Source: Phycisphaerales bacterium
GTDB taxonomy: Bacteria; Planctomycetota; Phycisphaerae; UBA1845
Direction: 5' to 3'
DNA length: 46,403 bases
NCBI GenBank assembly: GCA_003597935.1
Contig: QZJT01000095.1
Coordinates: 1 to 46,403 of the forward strand
Position numbers and translations under genes: made by a program. The notes beneath the pieces were generated by a model. The model made no database searches, was not told the DNA's origin, and was given only the letters and a program-made list of their open reading frames with translations. Positions 36,976-45,159 of this stretch are shown piece after piece (position 1 is the first letter of the stretch; each line of letters opens with the position of its first letter).

Positions 36976-38904
36976 CTACCGCCGTACCTCCTCCGCTTCC
37001 TCCGCGTCCACGTCCTCTGCTTCCCCCGTTTCCGCTTCCGCTTCTTCTTCATCATCCTCTGCGGACGTTTCCGCCTGCGGCACACGGCCTGACGGGCAGA
37101 CGACCACCGTGCGGGCGATGATGTCGCCGACGCGCTGGCGGTTGACCGTCATCACCACCAGCAGCAGTACCGGCGGCACCTGGAGATCGACCAGGCGCAG
37201 GAGGTTGCGCAGCAGGATCGCCTTGAAGCCCGGGCGGGCGCCCTCTGGGCCGACCACGGCCAGCCCCAGCAGCCGCTTGCCCGGCGTGGCCGCCATCGCC
37301 GTCTCGAAGACGACGCCGTACGCCGCCAGCGCCAGCCCGATCAGCAGCAGGAGCTGGACCTTGCCGGCCACGTCCAGCCGGGTCCGCGCCCACGTCGCCG
37401 CCAGCCAGTCCTCGGTGACGGGCAGCCCCGCCGCCAGCAGCGCCGCGTACCCCCCCCCAGCCAGCAGCGCCGCGTCGATCACAAACGCCGACAGCCGCGC
37501 CGACAGCGGCGCCAGCGTCAGCGTCACCGGCAGCGGGATGGCCGCCGCCACGCTGTCGTGGCGGCGAAAGAACACCACGATGAAGGCCAGACCCAGCAGC
37601 CCGAACTCGACCATGCGGCTGAGCCACACCCGGACGAAAGCATAGGGCGCCGGCACGAGCGCCTGCACCGGCTGAAACCCGGCCACCATCGAGCCGTCGG
37701 CGGCGGACCACCGCGCGTAGTGGACCAATCCCTGCCCGTCCCTGGCGCCGAGGACGATTTCCTCCGGCAGCAGAGTCCCCCGCAGGCCGGCCGAATCGAT
37801 CGGAAAAGGGGCATCGACCCGCCATGACGCGCCCTCGACCCATGCGCTTCCATCGAGGACAAGCGTTCGAACGGTCGGCGCCGCGGCGCCGCCGGCCGCC
37901 AGCAGCAGCGCGGCCGCGCCGTGCGTGGTCCCGGCGTCCAGCAACTCCTCCCCTTCCTGAAGCGCCACCTCCGGCAGCGGCGTCCAGCCCCCCCCGGCGC
38001 CGTCGCTGACGGCCGTGCGCCACTCCGTTTCCCGCCCCCCCCTGAAGCCGACGACGGCACGCGACCCATCGACGATGATGAAGCACCGCTGGGCCGCCTC
38101 CGCGTCCAGCGCCTCGGGCATGGCCCGGTCCGTCCACCAGTACAACCCGTCGTAGCGGACCAGAACGAACTCGCTGTCGAAGTCCCGCACCGGCGGCGTC
38201 TGCGGTGGAGCGTCCTCCTGGCCGGTCGGCTCAGCCGTCCGGCGGCGGGCGGCGGCCTCGTCGATCTTGCGGGCGACCGTCGAGTTCACCACCGCCCACA
38301 GCGCAGCGCCCTGCGCGTCCGAGGTGACGGTGACCGGCAGCACGTCCGCGTCCGGAAGGTCCACCTCGATCAGGGGAACCACGCTGCCCTCGCCGGGTGG
38401 GATCTCCACCATCGACCGACTGAAACTGCGATGCGTGCCGCTCCGGAAGAAAACGTGCAGCCGGTCCGCCCGCACCGCCGCCAGCCGGATTCGGTCCGAC
38501 AGGGCGCCGACCGGCAGCAGGCGGAACCGCCGGTCGTAAGGGGCGTAGACCTCCATCATCGCCAGGCGCGTGCTGGCGGACGCTGCCGACGAAGCTGACA
38601 AGACCTGACACACCCATACCGTGTCCGGTCCGCCCGCCATCCAGAAGTCGCCGCCGCGCTCGGCGCGGTCGGCGCCGGTGCCGAGCAGCAACGTGGTGCA
38701 TGCGCAGACGGCAATTGCGGATTGGCGGAGACAGGCAGCCCATCGTCCGCCGACGCGCGAATGACATGAGCGCGCGCCGTCATCCTGCGCGATTGGGCGG
38801 TGAATGACGGACGGAACCTCCGCGCGGGCTGAAGCCCGCGGCTCGCGGTCCGCACCCACCGCGATCGTTCCAGGATTTCCCAGACTCTTCCCTGCCTCCC
38901 TCAC
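36976..38904 (-). CDS. RDD-family membrane protein with large N-terminal extracytoplasmic region
   Basis: Up to 642 aa. The start is uncertain: GTG 38904 opens the frame, but the first about 45 codons cover a GC-rich palindromic repeat (38821-38848), and the likely secretion signal begins only near WAACLRQSAIAVCACTTLLL at about 38735, with no ATG just before it. Residues about 80-430 are a non-conserved, strand-rich soluble domain. After a membrane helix (VEFGLLGLAFIVVFF) comes the RDD domain: LSARLSAFVIDAALLAGGG, ATPGKRLLGLAVVG, GFKAILLRNLLRLVD and QRVGDIIARTVVV, with about four helices. The C-terminus is a long acidic stretch (EDDEEEAEAETGEAEDVD). RDD proteins have mostly unknown roles, some linked to transport. 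The next upstream gene on this strand is a lipoprotein. Confidence 0.75.
   Translation of the reverse strand: MREAGKSLGNPGTIAVGADREPRASARAEVPSVIHRPIAQDDGARSCHSRVGGRWAACLRQSAIAVCACTTLLLGTGADRAERGGDFWMAGGPDTVWVCQVLSASSAASASTRLAMMEVYAPYDRRFRLLPVGALSDRIRLAAVRADRLHVFFRSGTHRSFSRSMVEIPPGEGSVVPLIEVDLPDADVLPVTVTSDAQGAALWAVVNSTVARKIDEAAARRRTAEPTGQEDAPPQTPPVRDFDSEFVLVRYDGLYWWTDRAMPEALDAEAAQRCFIIVDGSRAVVGFRGGRETEWRTAVSDGAGGGWTPLPEVALQEGEELLDAGTTHGAAALLLAAGGAAAPTVRTLVLDGSAWVEGASWRVDAPFPIDSAGLRGTLLPEEIVLGARDGQGLVHYARWSAADGSMVAGFQPVQALVPAPYAFVRVWLSRMVEFGLLGLAFIVVFFRRHDSVAAAIPLPVTLTLAPLSARLSAFVIDAALLAGGGYAALLAAGLPVTEDWLAATWARTRLDVAGKVQLLLLIGLALAAYGVVFETAMAATPGKRLLGLAVVGPEGARPGFKAILLRNLLRLVDLQVPPVLLLVVMTVNRQRVGDIIARTVVVCPSGRVPQAETSAEDDEEEAEAETGEAEDVDAEEAEEVRR
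38821..38848. repeat. GC-rich palindromic repeat
   Basis: CGCGCGGGCTGAAGCCCGCG followed by GCTCGCGG; the first 20 bases pair GCGGGCT with AGCCCGC across a 2-nt loop. Related sequences occur at 7939-7961, in family B around 3.5-3.65 kb, and inside both fold-back copies at 25.8-26.0 kb. Confidence 0.75.
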
Positions 38905-38939
38905 TCCCTCACTCCCTCATGCCCCGAACGTCGCCATTC

Positions 38940-39030
38940 GACCTTCGACCTTCGACCTTCGACCTTGGACCTTCGACCTTGGACCTTCGACCTTGGACCT
39001 TGGACCTTCGACCTTCGACCTTCGACCTTT
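38940..39030. repeat. thirteen tandem copies of a 7-bp unit
   Basis: GACCTTC or GACCTTG repeated 12 times, with a last GACCTTT, from 38940 to 39030. It starts where the lipoprotein gene ends (its stop codon is 39032-39030) and fills most of the space to the RDD gene. A short CTCCCTCA repeat (three units) precedes it at about 38897-38920. Confidence 0.92.
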
Positions 39031-39965
39031 CAACTCGCATCATCGATGAACGCCTGCTCGAAGGTGATCCCGCGGCGATGCGGCGGCGTGAATTGCGGGC
39101 CGTCCGGCTGCACGGTCGGTACCGCGCGCCAACGCGTGATCCTGAACTCCATCGAAGCGCCGCTCTGCGGCCAGATCGCCTCGATCCGCGTCGGCAGCAT
39201 GGGTCCGCCCTCTTCCAGCGGCCGGTAGTCGCTCAGCAGCGACGCAAACTCGATTCGGCCCCAGGCGTCCCTGAAGACGATATGGCTGAGCAGGAACGGC
39301 GGCCGGCGGGACAGCCAGTATTCCTTGCGGATCGTCGTCTGCCCTGCCGGGTCCAGCCCGACGAAGATAAGTTGCTGGTATTCATCGACGATCCGCTGGA
39401 CCGGGGCATCGTAAGGGTTTTCGACATCGAGCGACACGGGCTGAAGCCCCAGCGCCTCGATCAGTTCCATCGGGTTGATCGGCAGGTCGCGGTCGCGGCC
39501 GGCAATGAGCGAATCATGGCGCCGGCACCAGTAGGTGTCGCCTTGCGGCTTGCTGTTCAGCCAATAGTGCGTCTCGTTCGAGCCGATCAGGAACTGGGAT
39601 CCGGCCAGGTCGTCCTTCAGGTCGAGGCTCAGATAGCAAGGCCGCAGGTAGAACAGGTGCGCCGCCAGGTTGAAACTCCGTTTGCGCCCTTCCGAGTCGG
39701 TCACGTATCCGGCGACCCGCCCGCGGGCGTTGAGCGGCGCCGTCACCCGGGCCGCGTTGGCGTTGACCCGATCCACCGCGATCTGACGCGGGACGACCTC
39801 CGCTACCAGATCAATCCTGCCGCTTGGCGGACACCCCGTGACGAAGAGCGCCGCCGCACAGGCCAGCGCCGCAATGAATCTCCTCCAGGTCGAGAGGATC
39901 GGCGCCGTCACCCAGTCTGGCGTGCCGGCGTCATGAGGCGTCGGGCGGGCGATGGTCATGGGCAT
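39030..39965 (-). CDS. lipoprotein of unknown function, possibly LolA/LolB-like fold
   Basis: 311 aa from ATG 39965; a second ATG at 39959 is possible and the open frame reaches further upstream without a likely signal. The signal peptide runs through RRFIAALACAAALFVTGC, with a good lipobox (VTGC), so the mature protein is membrane anchored. The mature part has beta-strand-rich lines typical of a half-barrel: ARVTAPLNARGRVAGYVTD, SFNLAAHLFYLRPCYLSLDL, GSQFLIGSNETHYWL, QTTIRKEYWLSRRPPFLLSH. This order (strand, rP.yLrl.l, iG.n....Wl) is reminiscent of LolA/LolB and DUF4292 proteins, which bind lipids, but this is pattern-based and weak. It is followed by the heptamer repeat and the RDD gene on the same strand. 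Confidence 0.7.
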   Translation of the reverse strand: MPMTIARPTPHDAGTPDWVTAPILSTWRRFIAALACAAALFVTGCPPSGRIDLVAEVVPRQIAVDRVNANAARVTAPLNARGRVAGYVTDSEGRKRSFNLAAHLFYLRPCYLSLDLKDDLAGSQFLIGSNETHYWLNSKPQGDTYWCRRHDSLIAGRDRDLPINPMELIEALGLQPVSLDVENPYDAPVQRIVDEYQQLIFVGLDPAGQTTIRKEYWLSRRPPFLLSHIVFRDAWGRIEFASLLSDYRPLEEGGPMLPTRIEAIWPQSGASMEFRITRWRAVPTVQPDGPQFTPPHRRGITFEQAFIDDAS

Positions 39966-40116
39966 GATTCCAGGCGCTCCACGGGTGTGACGATCGGTCG
40001 GCTCTTGCGAACACCTGGGCGTGCCCACGCCGTCCGGGATCATGTGGGTTCCCTCGCCGGGCGTCAAGGTCCGTCCGCGTGGGTACACGTACGCAACGGC
40101 AGGTCTACAGTGGTAA

Positions 40117-40218
40117 GCGCACGCAGAGGCGCGGAGGGCGCCGAGGGGACAGGTATGGCAAGGGCGGCCGGACGACAACGCCCCAACCCCCTTTGCGTGC
40201 TCTGTGCCTCCGCGTGAG
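40117..40218. repeat. imperfect fold-back element of about 100 bp
   Basis: GCGCACGCAGAGGCGCGGAG at 40117-40136 is an imperfect inverted repeat of GCTCTGTGCCTCCGCGTGAG at 40199-40218 (complement CTCACGCGGAGGCACAGAGC). The central part has no coding sequence. Such A/C-G-rich ends are common in dispersed repeats of many bacteria. It lies 9 nt after the stop codon of the tail-anchored kinase. Confidence 0.55.
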
Positions 40219-40226
40219 TCTCTTCG

Positions 40227-41522
40227 CTACCGCAGCAGCAGCAGCAGGTTCACCATCACCGAGACGAACAGCAGCACGCCCATCGCCACCACCCAGTTGA
40301 CCGAGACGTGGTTGGCCGGCATCGGTGCGTGGAGCGGGTGGCGGGGAGAGGCGATGACCTCGCCGCCGCTGGCCAGGTCCTCCAGCAGGTCGGCGTTGTA
40401 GTGGCGGCGGGCCTGGAACGGCGGTTCGCCGTTGCGCACCGCCTCCAGGTCCTCGATGACCTCGTCCGCGGACTGGTAGCGCAAGTCGGCGTTCTTGGCC
40501 ATCATCACTTCGATGATCTCGCCGATGCCCGTCGACAGCGCCGTGTTGATGTGGTCCGGCGGGATGAGGCTCTCTTTGAGGTGCTTGTGCATCACGGCCG
40601 AGGGCGTCGGACCCTCGAACGGCACCTTGCCGGTGACCAGGTGATAGAAGGTCGCCCCCAGCGAGTAGATGTCCGCCCGGTGGTCGATCTTGATCTCGCC
40701 GCGGATCTGTTCCGGACTGATGTAATAGGGGGTGCCGTAGGCCCGCCCGGCTTCGGCGGTGGCCGCCTTGTGGTCGTCCACCTCGCGGGCCAGACCCATG
40801 TCGGCCAGCTTCACCACCTTGTTGCGGGTAATCATGATGTTCTTGGGCTTCACGTCGCGGTGGATCAGCCCCTTGTCGTGGGCGTGCTGCAGCGCCCGAG
40901 CGACCTGCGAGACGATGCTGATCGCGTCCTTCTCGTCGAGCCACTTCTTCTGACCGTTGCTGAGCAGGTCGTAGGCGGTGGTGCCGTCGATGTACTCCAT
41001 GACGAAGTAGTGATAGCCCATCGCCTCGCCCACGTCGTAGGCGGCCACGATGTTCGGATCGTTGAGCCGGGCGGCCGCCCGCCCCTCGCGGTAGAAGCGG
41101 TCGACGAACTCCTGGTTCTCGCTGAGCCGCCGCGGCAGCACCTTGATGGCCACGATCCGGTCCAGGCTGAGCTGCTTGGCCTTGAAGACCGTCGCCATCG
41201 CCCCCTGCCCCAGCTTGCCGAGGATCTGGTACCCCGGGATCTGCTGGGCCGGGCGGTACATCGAGTCCTCGTCCATGGCCAGGTTGAGCCGGTCGAGCTG
41301 CGATTTGGTGATGTAGCCGAACTTGACCAGCATCTCGGCCAGCGTGACCGGCTGGCCCTTCTTCTGGAGTTCGCGCACCTGGTCGCGGACCAGCTCGACC
41401 TCATCCACCGAGGCGAGCTTGCGTTCGATGATCTTGCGGGCGAACTGCGAGTCGTCCCCCATCAGGGACGATTGCCCCGTGGTGGTGGTTCCGCCCTGTG
41501 TGGCATCGCTGCCGACCGACAT
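40227..41522 (-). CDS. tail-anchored Ser/Thr protein kinase with N-terminal MshE/GspE-N-like region
   Basis: 431 aa from ATG 41522 (GGGAG upstream); the frame is open further up but without similarity. Residues about 25-85 (LVRDQVRELQKKGQ, LAEMLVKFGYITKSQLDRLN) resemble the small helical domain at the start of GspE/PilB/MshE ATPases, a c-di-GMP or protein-binding module. The kinase domain (98-350) has GQGAMATVFKA (the third glycine of the loop is alanine, residue 110), Lys127, HRDVKPKN 221-228, and DMG (241-243) in place of DFG; the catalytic and metal-binding aspartates are present, so it is probably active. The last 24 residues are a hydrophobic helix (VVAMGVLLFVSVMVNLLLLL), giving a cytoplasmic kinase anchored by its tail. 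A TATAAT promoter precedes it. Confidence 0.9.
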   Translation of the reverse strand: MSVGSDATQGGTTTTGQSSLMGDDSQFARKIIERKLASVDEVELVRDQVRELQKKGQPVTLAEMLVKFGYITKSQLDRLNLAMDEDSMYRPAQQIPGYQILGKLGQGAMATVFKAKQLSLDRIVAIKVLPRRLSENQEFVDRFYREGRAAARLNDPNIVAAYDVGEAMGYHYFVMEYIDGTTAYDLLSNGQKKWLDEKDAISIVSQVARALQHAHDKGLIHRDVKPKNIMITRNKVVKLADMGLAREVDDHKAATAEAGRAYGTPYYISPEQIRGEIKIDHRADIYSLGATFYHLVTGKVPFEGPTPSAVMHKHLKESLIPPDHINTALSTGIGEIIEVMMAKNADLRYQSADEVIEDLEAVRNGEPPFQARRHYNADLLEDLASGGEVIASPRHPLHAPMPANHVSVNWVVAMGVLLFVSVMVNLLLLLR

Positions 41523-41644
41523 GAAGCCGCTCCCGACGCAGTCTCGATCCGAGGGTGGACGGTGGATGCCACCCGTCCGCCCGCGCTCAGAGTTGTACCC
41601 CGGCACCCGGGCATCGCGAGACGTAAAGAACCAGCCCCGCAACC

Positions 41645-41672
41645 ATTATAGCCTCGACGTGGCCCCGGTCAC
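41645..41672 (-). promoter_or_regulatory. sigma-70-like promoter of the tail-anchored kinase
   Basis: On the minus strand TATAAT (41650-41645) with GTGACC (41672-41667) 16 nt upstream; the -35 overlaps the stop codon of the MnmE-like gene. The leader would be about 115 nt. Confidence 0.5.
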
Positions 41673-42835
41673 GTGAAAACGCGGCCCAGGAGCGTTTCTG
41701 CCAGCACCACGGCCGCCTTGCCGGAAATCCGCCGGTCCGATAGGGCATCCCGGACCGCGTTGACGTGCTCCGGGCTGAACAGGCAGGGCTCATCCGGGCG
41801 AAACCCCCGATCCAGCAACCGTCCCATCACGGCGGCAACCAGCGCGGAGAGGCCGTCGCCGGTCCGCGCTGAAACCGACACCGCGGGCAGATCGCCGATT
41901 CGCGGCGGCGGCGGCCGGTCCCACTGGTCCGACTTGTTCAGACAGGCCACCAGCGGCACGTCTGGCAGGTGCCGCAAGAGAGGTTGAGCCTGCGGGAATA
42001 CGTCACCCGCCCCACCGTCGAACACCGCGATCACCAGGTCCGCCGAATTCAACTGCGAAAGCCCGGCCGCGATGGCCGCCCGGTCGAGGCCTTCCGCCTC
42101 CTCGTAAACACCGGCCGTGTCGTACAATGTAACCGGGAAGCCGTCGATTTCAACGTCCGCCCGAACCCAGTCGCGGGTCGTTCCGGCCAGGTGGCAGGCG
42201 ATGGCCGCACCGCGGCCGACCAGCCGGTTGAACAGCGTCGACTTGCCGGCGTTGGGCGGGCCGGCGAGGACGACCCTCGCTCCATCGACCAACCGGCGAG
42301 CGGACTCGGCGTGGGCGATCAGCGCTTCCAGCGCGGCCCGCCCCGAGGAGGGATCGTCGCGGAGCAGGGTGAGCGCCTCGCGCACGCGGTCGGGGAGGCG
42401 GGAGCGCTGGGCGGCCAGGAAGCGGACGGATCGCTCCGTGCGGGCACGGCCGAGCGCGGCTGTGATGGCCCGCTCCACCGGGGTCGCCGCCGCGGCCGAC
42501 CATAGGTCCGGCACGTCTGCACAGAAACGGAATCCCAGGTCGCCGAGCATCTCGATCAGCCGCTCGACGACCCGGACCCCGCCGTGGCAGGTGAGTTCGA
42601 GCACCGTGTCCGGCTCGCGACAGACCACGCAGACCAGCACGTCGTCGATCAACTCGCCGGCCGCGACGATCCGGCCGTATCGCACGCTGCCCGCTTCCAC
42701 CGTCGCCAGCGCGCCGCCGGAAACTGGCTGGAAAGCGCGCTCCAGCAGCCGATCCGCCCGCGGCCCGGACATCCGCAGCACGCCGATGGCCCCCGCGCCG
42801 CCGGGCGTCAAAAGCTGAACGCGATGTGTGTCCAT
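41669..42835 (-). CDS. MnmE/TrmE-like GTPase lacking the C-terminal cysteine motif
   Basis: 388 aa from ATG 42835, clearly shorter than MnmE (about 450). The N-terminal domain (1-115) has the folate-binding pattern: TPGGAGAIGVLRMSGPRA, DDVLVCVVCREPDTVLELTC, HGG. A helical domain follows, interrupted by a G domain: AGPPNAGKSTLFNRL (P-loop 191-205), AGTTRDWV (217-224), DTAG (239-242), CLNKSDQ (about 293-299). The C-terminal helix ends SGKAAVVLAETLLGRVFT-stop, just before the place where MnmE has its FC(I/V)GK ending with the catalytic cysteine needed for tRNA wobble-uridine modification. The GTPase switch should work but the modification reaction should not. It may be a diverged paralogue or a degenerate planctomycete form of MnmE; a second, complete copy cannot be excluded. 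Confidence 0.85.
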   Translation of the reverse strand: MDTHRVQLLTPGGAGAIGVLRMSGPRADRLLERAFQPVSGGALATVEAGSVRYGRIVAAGELIDDVLVCVVCREPDTVLELTCHGGVRVVERLIEMLGDLGFRFCADVPDLWSAAAATPVERAITAALGRARTERSVRFLAAQRSRLPDRVREALTLLRDDPSSGRAALEALIAHAESARRLVDGARVVLAGPPNAGKSTLFNRLVGRGAAIACHLAGTTRDWVRADVEIDGFPVTLYDTAGVYEEAEGLDRAAIAAGLSQLNSADLVIAVFDGGAGDVFPQAQPLLRHLPDVPLVACLNKSDQWDRPPPPRIGDLPAVSVSARTGDGLSALVAAVMGRLLDRGFRPDEPCLFSPEHVNAVRDALSDRRISGKAAVVLAETLLGRVFT

Positions 42836-42954
42836 GCGGCTCTTCGCGCAACGCCCGCCAAGATCGTCGCGCTGAGCGGGCACGCGAGCAAGCCCGGCCG
42901 CGCCGTCGCGATCACCTTGTTCGACCGGTGTTCGTCTGGTAGAGATTCGACCCG

Positions 42955-43452
42955 ATGGACGACTTCGACGCCAGGATCCAGCTCCTTTCCGTGGGCAGAG
43001 CGCTGGCCATTCTCCGCCATGCCGAGTCGGTCGCGGCCGACCGATACCGCTCGCTGTGCGAGCGGACCGACGGCCCGACTTTGCGGACGACGTTTCAGGA
43101 GCTGGCCGACCTGAAGGAAGGAAACCTCCAACGGGTGGAGAAATGCCTGCACGACCGCTACCCCGGAAGCGATTTCGTCCTGACCGCCGAGGAAAGGGAA
43201 CTGGTGACCGTCGGCACGCTGCTGCCGGAGCGGTCCGGTCCGGATGCCCTGGACGAGGCGATCCGCATCCTGCACCAGTCCGAGCTTCGGACCGGCCGGT
43301 TCTGTGCTTCGCTCCGTGAGCACACGCCGGACCCGTCGCTCAAGCCGCTCTTCAATACGATGGCCGACGAGTGTGCCGATCACGCCGGCACGCTGGCCGG
43401 CCTGCTCGACCGTGCCAGAACCGCCGTCTCGGCCACCGCCGACGACTCATAG
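42955..43452 (+). CDS. ferritin-like/rubrerythrin-type four-helix protein
   Basis: 165 aa from ATG 42955. The sequence is almost entirely helical and shows ferritin-like spacing of acidic residues and histidines: LRHAESVAADRYRSL, LADLKEGNLQRVEKCL, LDEAIRILHQSELRT, MADECADHAGTLAGLL. Glutamate/ExxH-type pairs could hold a di-iron site, as in rubrerythrin-like proteins, but I cannot line up all ligands, and there is no rubredoxin cysteine domain. Function (iron or peroxide handling) is inference. A weak promoter may be TTGTTC-17-TAGAGA ending 9 nt before the start. The gene is divergent from the MnmE-like gene and overlaps the end of endonuclease V by 6 nt, tail to tail. Confidence 0.6.
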   Translation: MDDFDARIQLLSVGRALAILRHAESVAADRYRSLCERTDGPTLRTTFQELADLKEGNLQRVEKCLHDRYPGSDFVLTAEERELVTVGTLLPERSGPDALDEAIRILHQSELRTGRFCASLREHTPDPSLKPLFNTMADECADHAGTLAGLLDRARTAVSATADDS

Positions 43453-44163
43453 CGGCGCGACCACGTCGTCCGCGCGGGCGGGCATGCTGCCCGACCGCCG
43501 CACGCGGGCGACGAGTTGGTCCGCCAGTCGCGTCGGCTCGGGCAGACGATAGCGCGTCACGCTCGCCAGCACGATCCGGATCGATTCCGCCAGCGACACC
43601 CGATGCCCGATGCTGACGAACACCGGCTTGATCCCATCCTGGGTTCGCAACACCGCCCCGATCTGGTCTCCCCCGTCGAGCAAACGCTCGAACGACCCGG
43701 CCGCAGGGTCCGGCTCGGCATGTTCGCCGACCAGCCGGCTCTTGGCGCAGCCGATGGCGGGTCGATCGAGCAGCACGCCCGCGTGGCACGCCAGCCCGAG
43801 ACGCCGCGGATGGGCCAGCCCCTGCCCGTCAAAGAGGAACACGTCCGGTTCGCGCTGGAGGCCCCGCAGGGCCGCCAGCAGCGCCGGCATCTCGCGGAAC
43901 GAAAGCAAACCCGGCACGTACGGGAACCGCGCCGGGCGTGCCACCACGCAGTGCTCAACCACCTGGCGGCTCGCCACGTCCCAGACAACTACACCCGCTA
44001 TGCAGGTCGCCCGGTCGGTCGAGAACGCCATATCCGCCCCGGCCACCAGCCTTAAACGCGGCACGCTTCCCTGCGTCACCACATCGCCGGCCAGCCGCCG
44101 CTGAATGGCGACGGCTCGCTTCGGTGTGACGTTCCATCGATGCGGCACTGGGGGGATGCGCAT
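43447..44163 (-). CDS. nfi: endonuclease V (deoxyinosine 3' endonuclease)
   Basis: 238 aa from ATG 44163, a length typical of endonuclease V, which nicks DNA (or RNA) next to deaminated adenine. Conserved elements: GADMAF (Asp44), PYVPGLLSFREMP (Tyr82, Glu91), FDGQGLAHPRRLGLACHAG (Asp112, His118), GCAKSRLVGE and the SIGHRVSL segment. The three acidic residues coordinate the catalytic magnesium; Tyr-Val-Pro-Gly forms the wedge that recognises the lesion. The start is supported by a TATACT box ending 6 nt upstream, predicting a leaderless mRNA. With endonuclease IV at 22.7 kb the window carries two lesion-specific repair endonucleases, not in one operon. Confidence 0.93.
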   Translation of the reverse strand: MRIPPVPHRWNVTPKRAVAIQRRLAGDVVTQGSVPRLRLVAGADMAFSTDRATCIAGVVVWDVASRQVVEHCVVARPARFPYVPGLLSFREMPALLAALRGLQREPDVFLFDGQGLAHPRRLGLACHAGVLLDRPAIGCAKSRLVGEHAEPDPAAGSFERLLDGGDQIGAVLRTQDGIKPVFVSIGHRVSLAESIRIVLASVTRYRLPEPTRLADQLVARVRRSGSMPARADDVVAPL

Positions 44164-44169
44164 GGGCAG

Positions 44170-44175
44170 AGTATA
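44170..44175 (-). promoter_or_regulatory. -10 box of nfi, predicted leaderless promoter
   Basis: TATACT on the minus strand ends 6 nt before ATG 44163. GTCACA at 44196-44191 is a possible -35 with a short 15-nt spacer. No ribosome binding site is visible. Confidence 0.45.
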
Positions 44176-44232
44176 AGCGGGGACGGTCGGTGTGACGCCA
44201 GGTTTGCGTTGCCGCAAGCTCCCCCGCCACCC

Positions 44233-45030
44233 CTACCCCTCCCGCGGCATCGACCAGCGCGCGAAACGCGTCATGATCGCATCCGCCAGCCGCGGCGACA
44301 AGCGGCGGATGCGGCAGATCACGTTTCCTTCCACCGTGAGGATCACCCGGCGGCGCCGACTGCGCGAAGCGTTCACCACCGCCCGGGCGACGCGCTGGGG
44401 CGTGTACTGGGTCCGCTCCAGCCGCACCGCTCGGATCCCGGTCCGCTCGGCGGCGGTGAAGAAGTCCGTGCGGGTGGAACCCGGCGAAACGGTGATGACG
44501 TCGATGCCCGTCCCGGCCAGTTCCATTCGCAGTCCGTCGGAGAAGCTGACCACCGCCGCCTTGGTTGCGGAATAGGCGGTCATGCCGGCGATGGGCTGAT
44601 GACCTACCACGGAGCTGATGAAGATGATCTGACCGCTGCGTCGGGCGAGCATCTGCGGCAGGACCTCGGCCGTCAGGTGCATCGGGGCGAGCACGTTCAG
44701 CCGCACCATGTGCTCGACGGACTCCGCCGGCACACGCTGCACCGCTCCGAACGCCGCCCAGCCGGCGTTGCTCACCAGGACGTCGATCGGTCCGAAGGCT
44801 TCCCGCGCCCGCTCCAGCGCCGCGGCCCGGTCCGGCAGGTGCGTCACGTCCATCGCCAGCGCCAGCACCCGCTCGCCCAGCTCCGCCTGCAGCGCCGCCA
44901 GATCGGCCATCGAGCGGGCTGCCGCGCAGACGCGCGCCCCGGCGGCGTGGAACGCTTCCGCGCACGCCCGACCGATGCCGCGCGACGCGCCGGTGATGAA
45001 CACGTGTCTGTCACGCAAGTCGAAGGGCAT
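44233..45030 (-). CDS. short-chain dehydrogenase/reductase (SDR)
   Basis: 265 aa from ATG 45030. Classical SDR signature set: HVFITGASRGIGRACA (NAD(P)-binding TGxxxGIG, from about residue 9), DVLVSNAGWAAFG (NAG), IIFISSVVG (catalytic Ser), TAYSATKAAVVSF (YxxxK) and VSPGSTRTDFF. The arginine after the glycine motif and an arginine-rich AARS stretch suggest a preference for NADPH, which is inference. The C-terminus is basic (RSRRRRVILTVEGNVICRIR), as in the DltE/YqjQ-like subgroup that acts on lipids or unknown carbonyl substrates. The substrate cannot be told. It is divergent from the MBL-fold gene, with 129 bases between starts. Confidence 0.9.
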   Translation of the reverse strand: MPFDLRDRHVFITGASRGIGRACAEAFHAAGARVCAAARSMADLAALQAELGERVLALAMDVTHLPDRAAALERAREAFGPIDVLVSNAGWAAFGAVQRVPAESVEHMVRLNVLAPMHLTAEVLPQMLARRSGQIIFISSVVGHQPIAGMTAYSATKAAVVSFSDGLRMELAGTGIDVITVSPGSTRTDFFTAAERTGIRAVRLERTQYTPQRVARAVVNASRSRRRRVILTVEGNVICRIRRLSPRLADAIMTRFARWSMPREG

Positions 45031-45159
45031 CGGGCATCCCGGGCGGCGTCGCGGCCGTGATCCGGCGCGTCGAAAGCGGTATATTGAGGCGAACGAGGGC
45101 ACCGGTGCAACTGACTTGCGCGCGTCGATGCGCATGACCGTGGTGAGGGACCGACCGCC

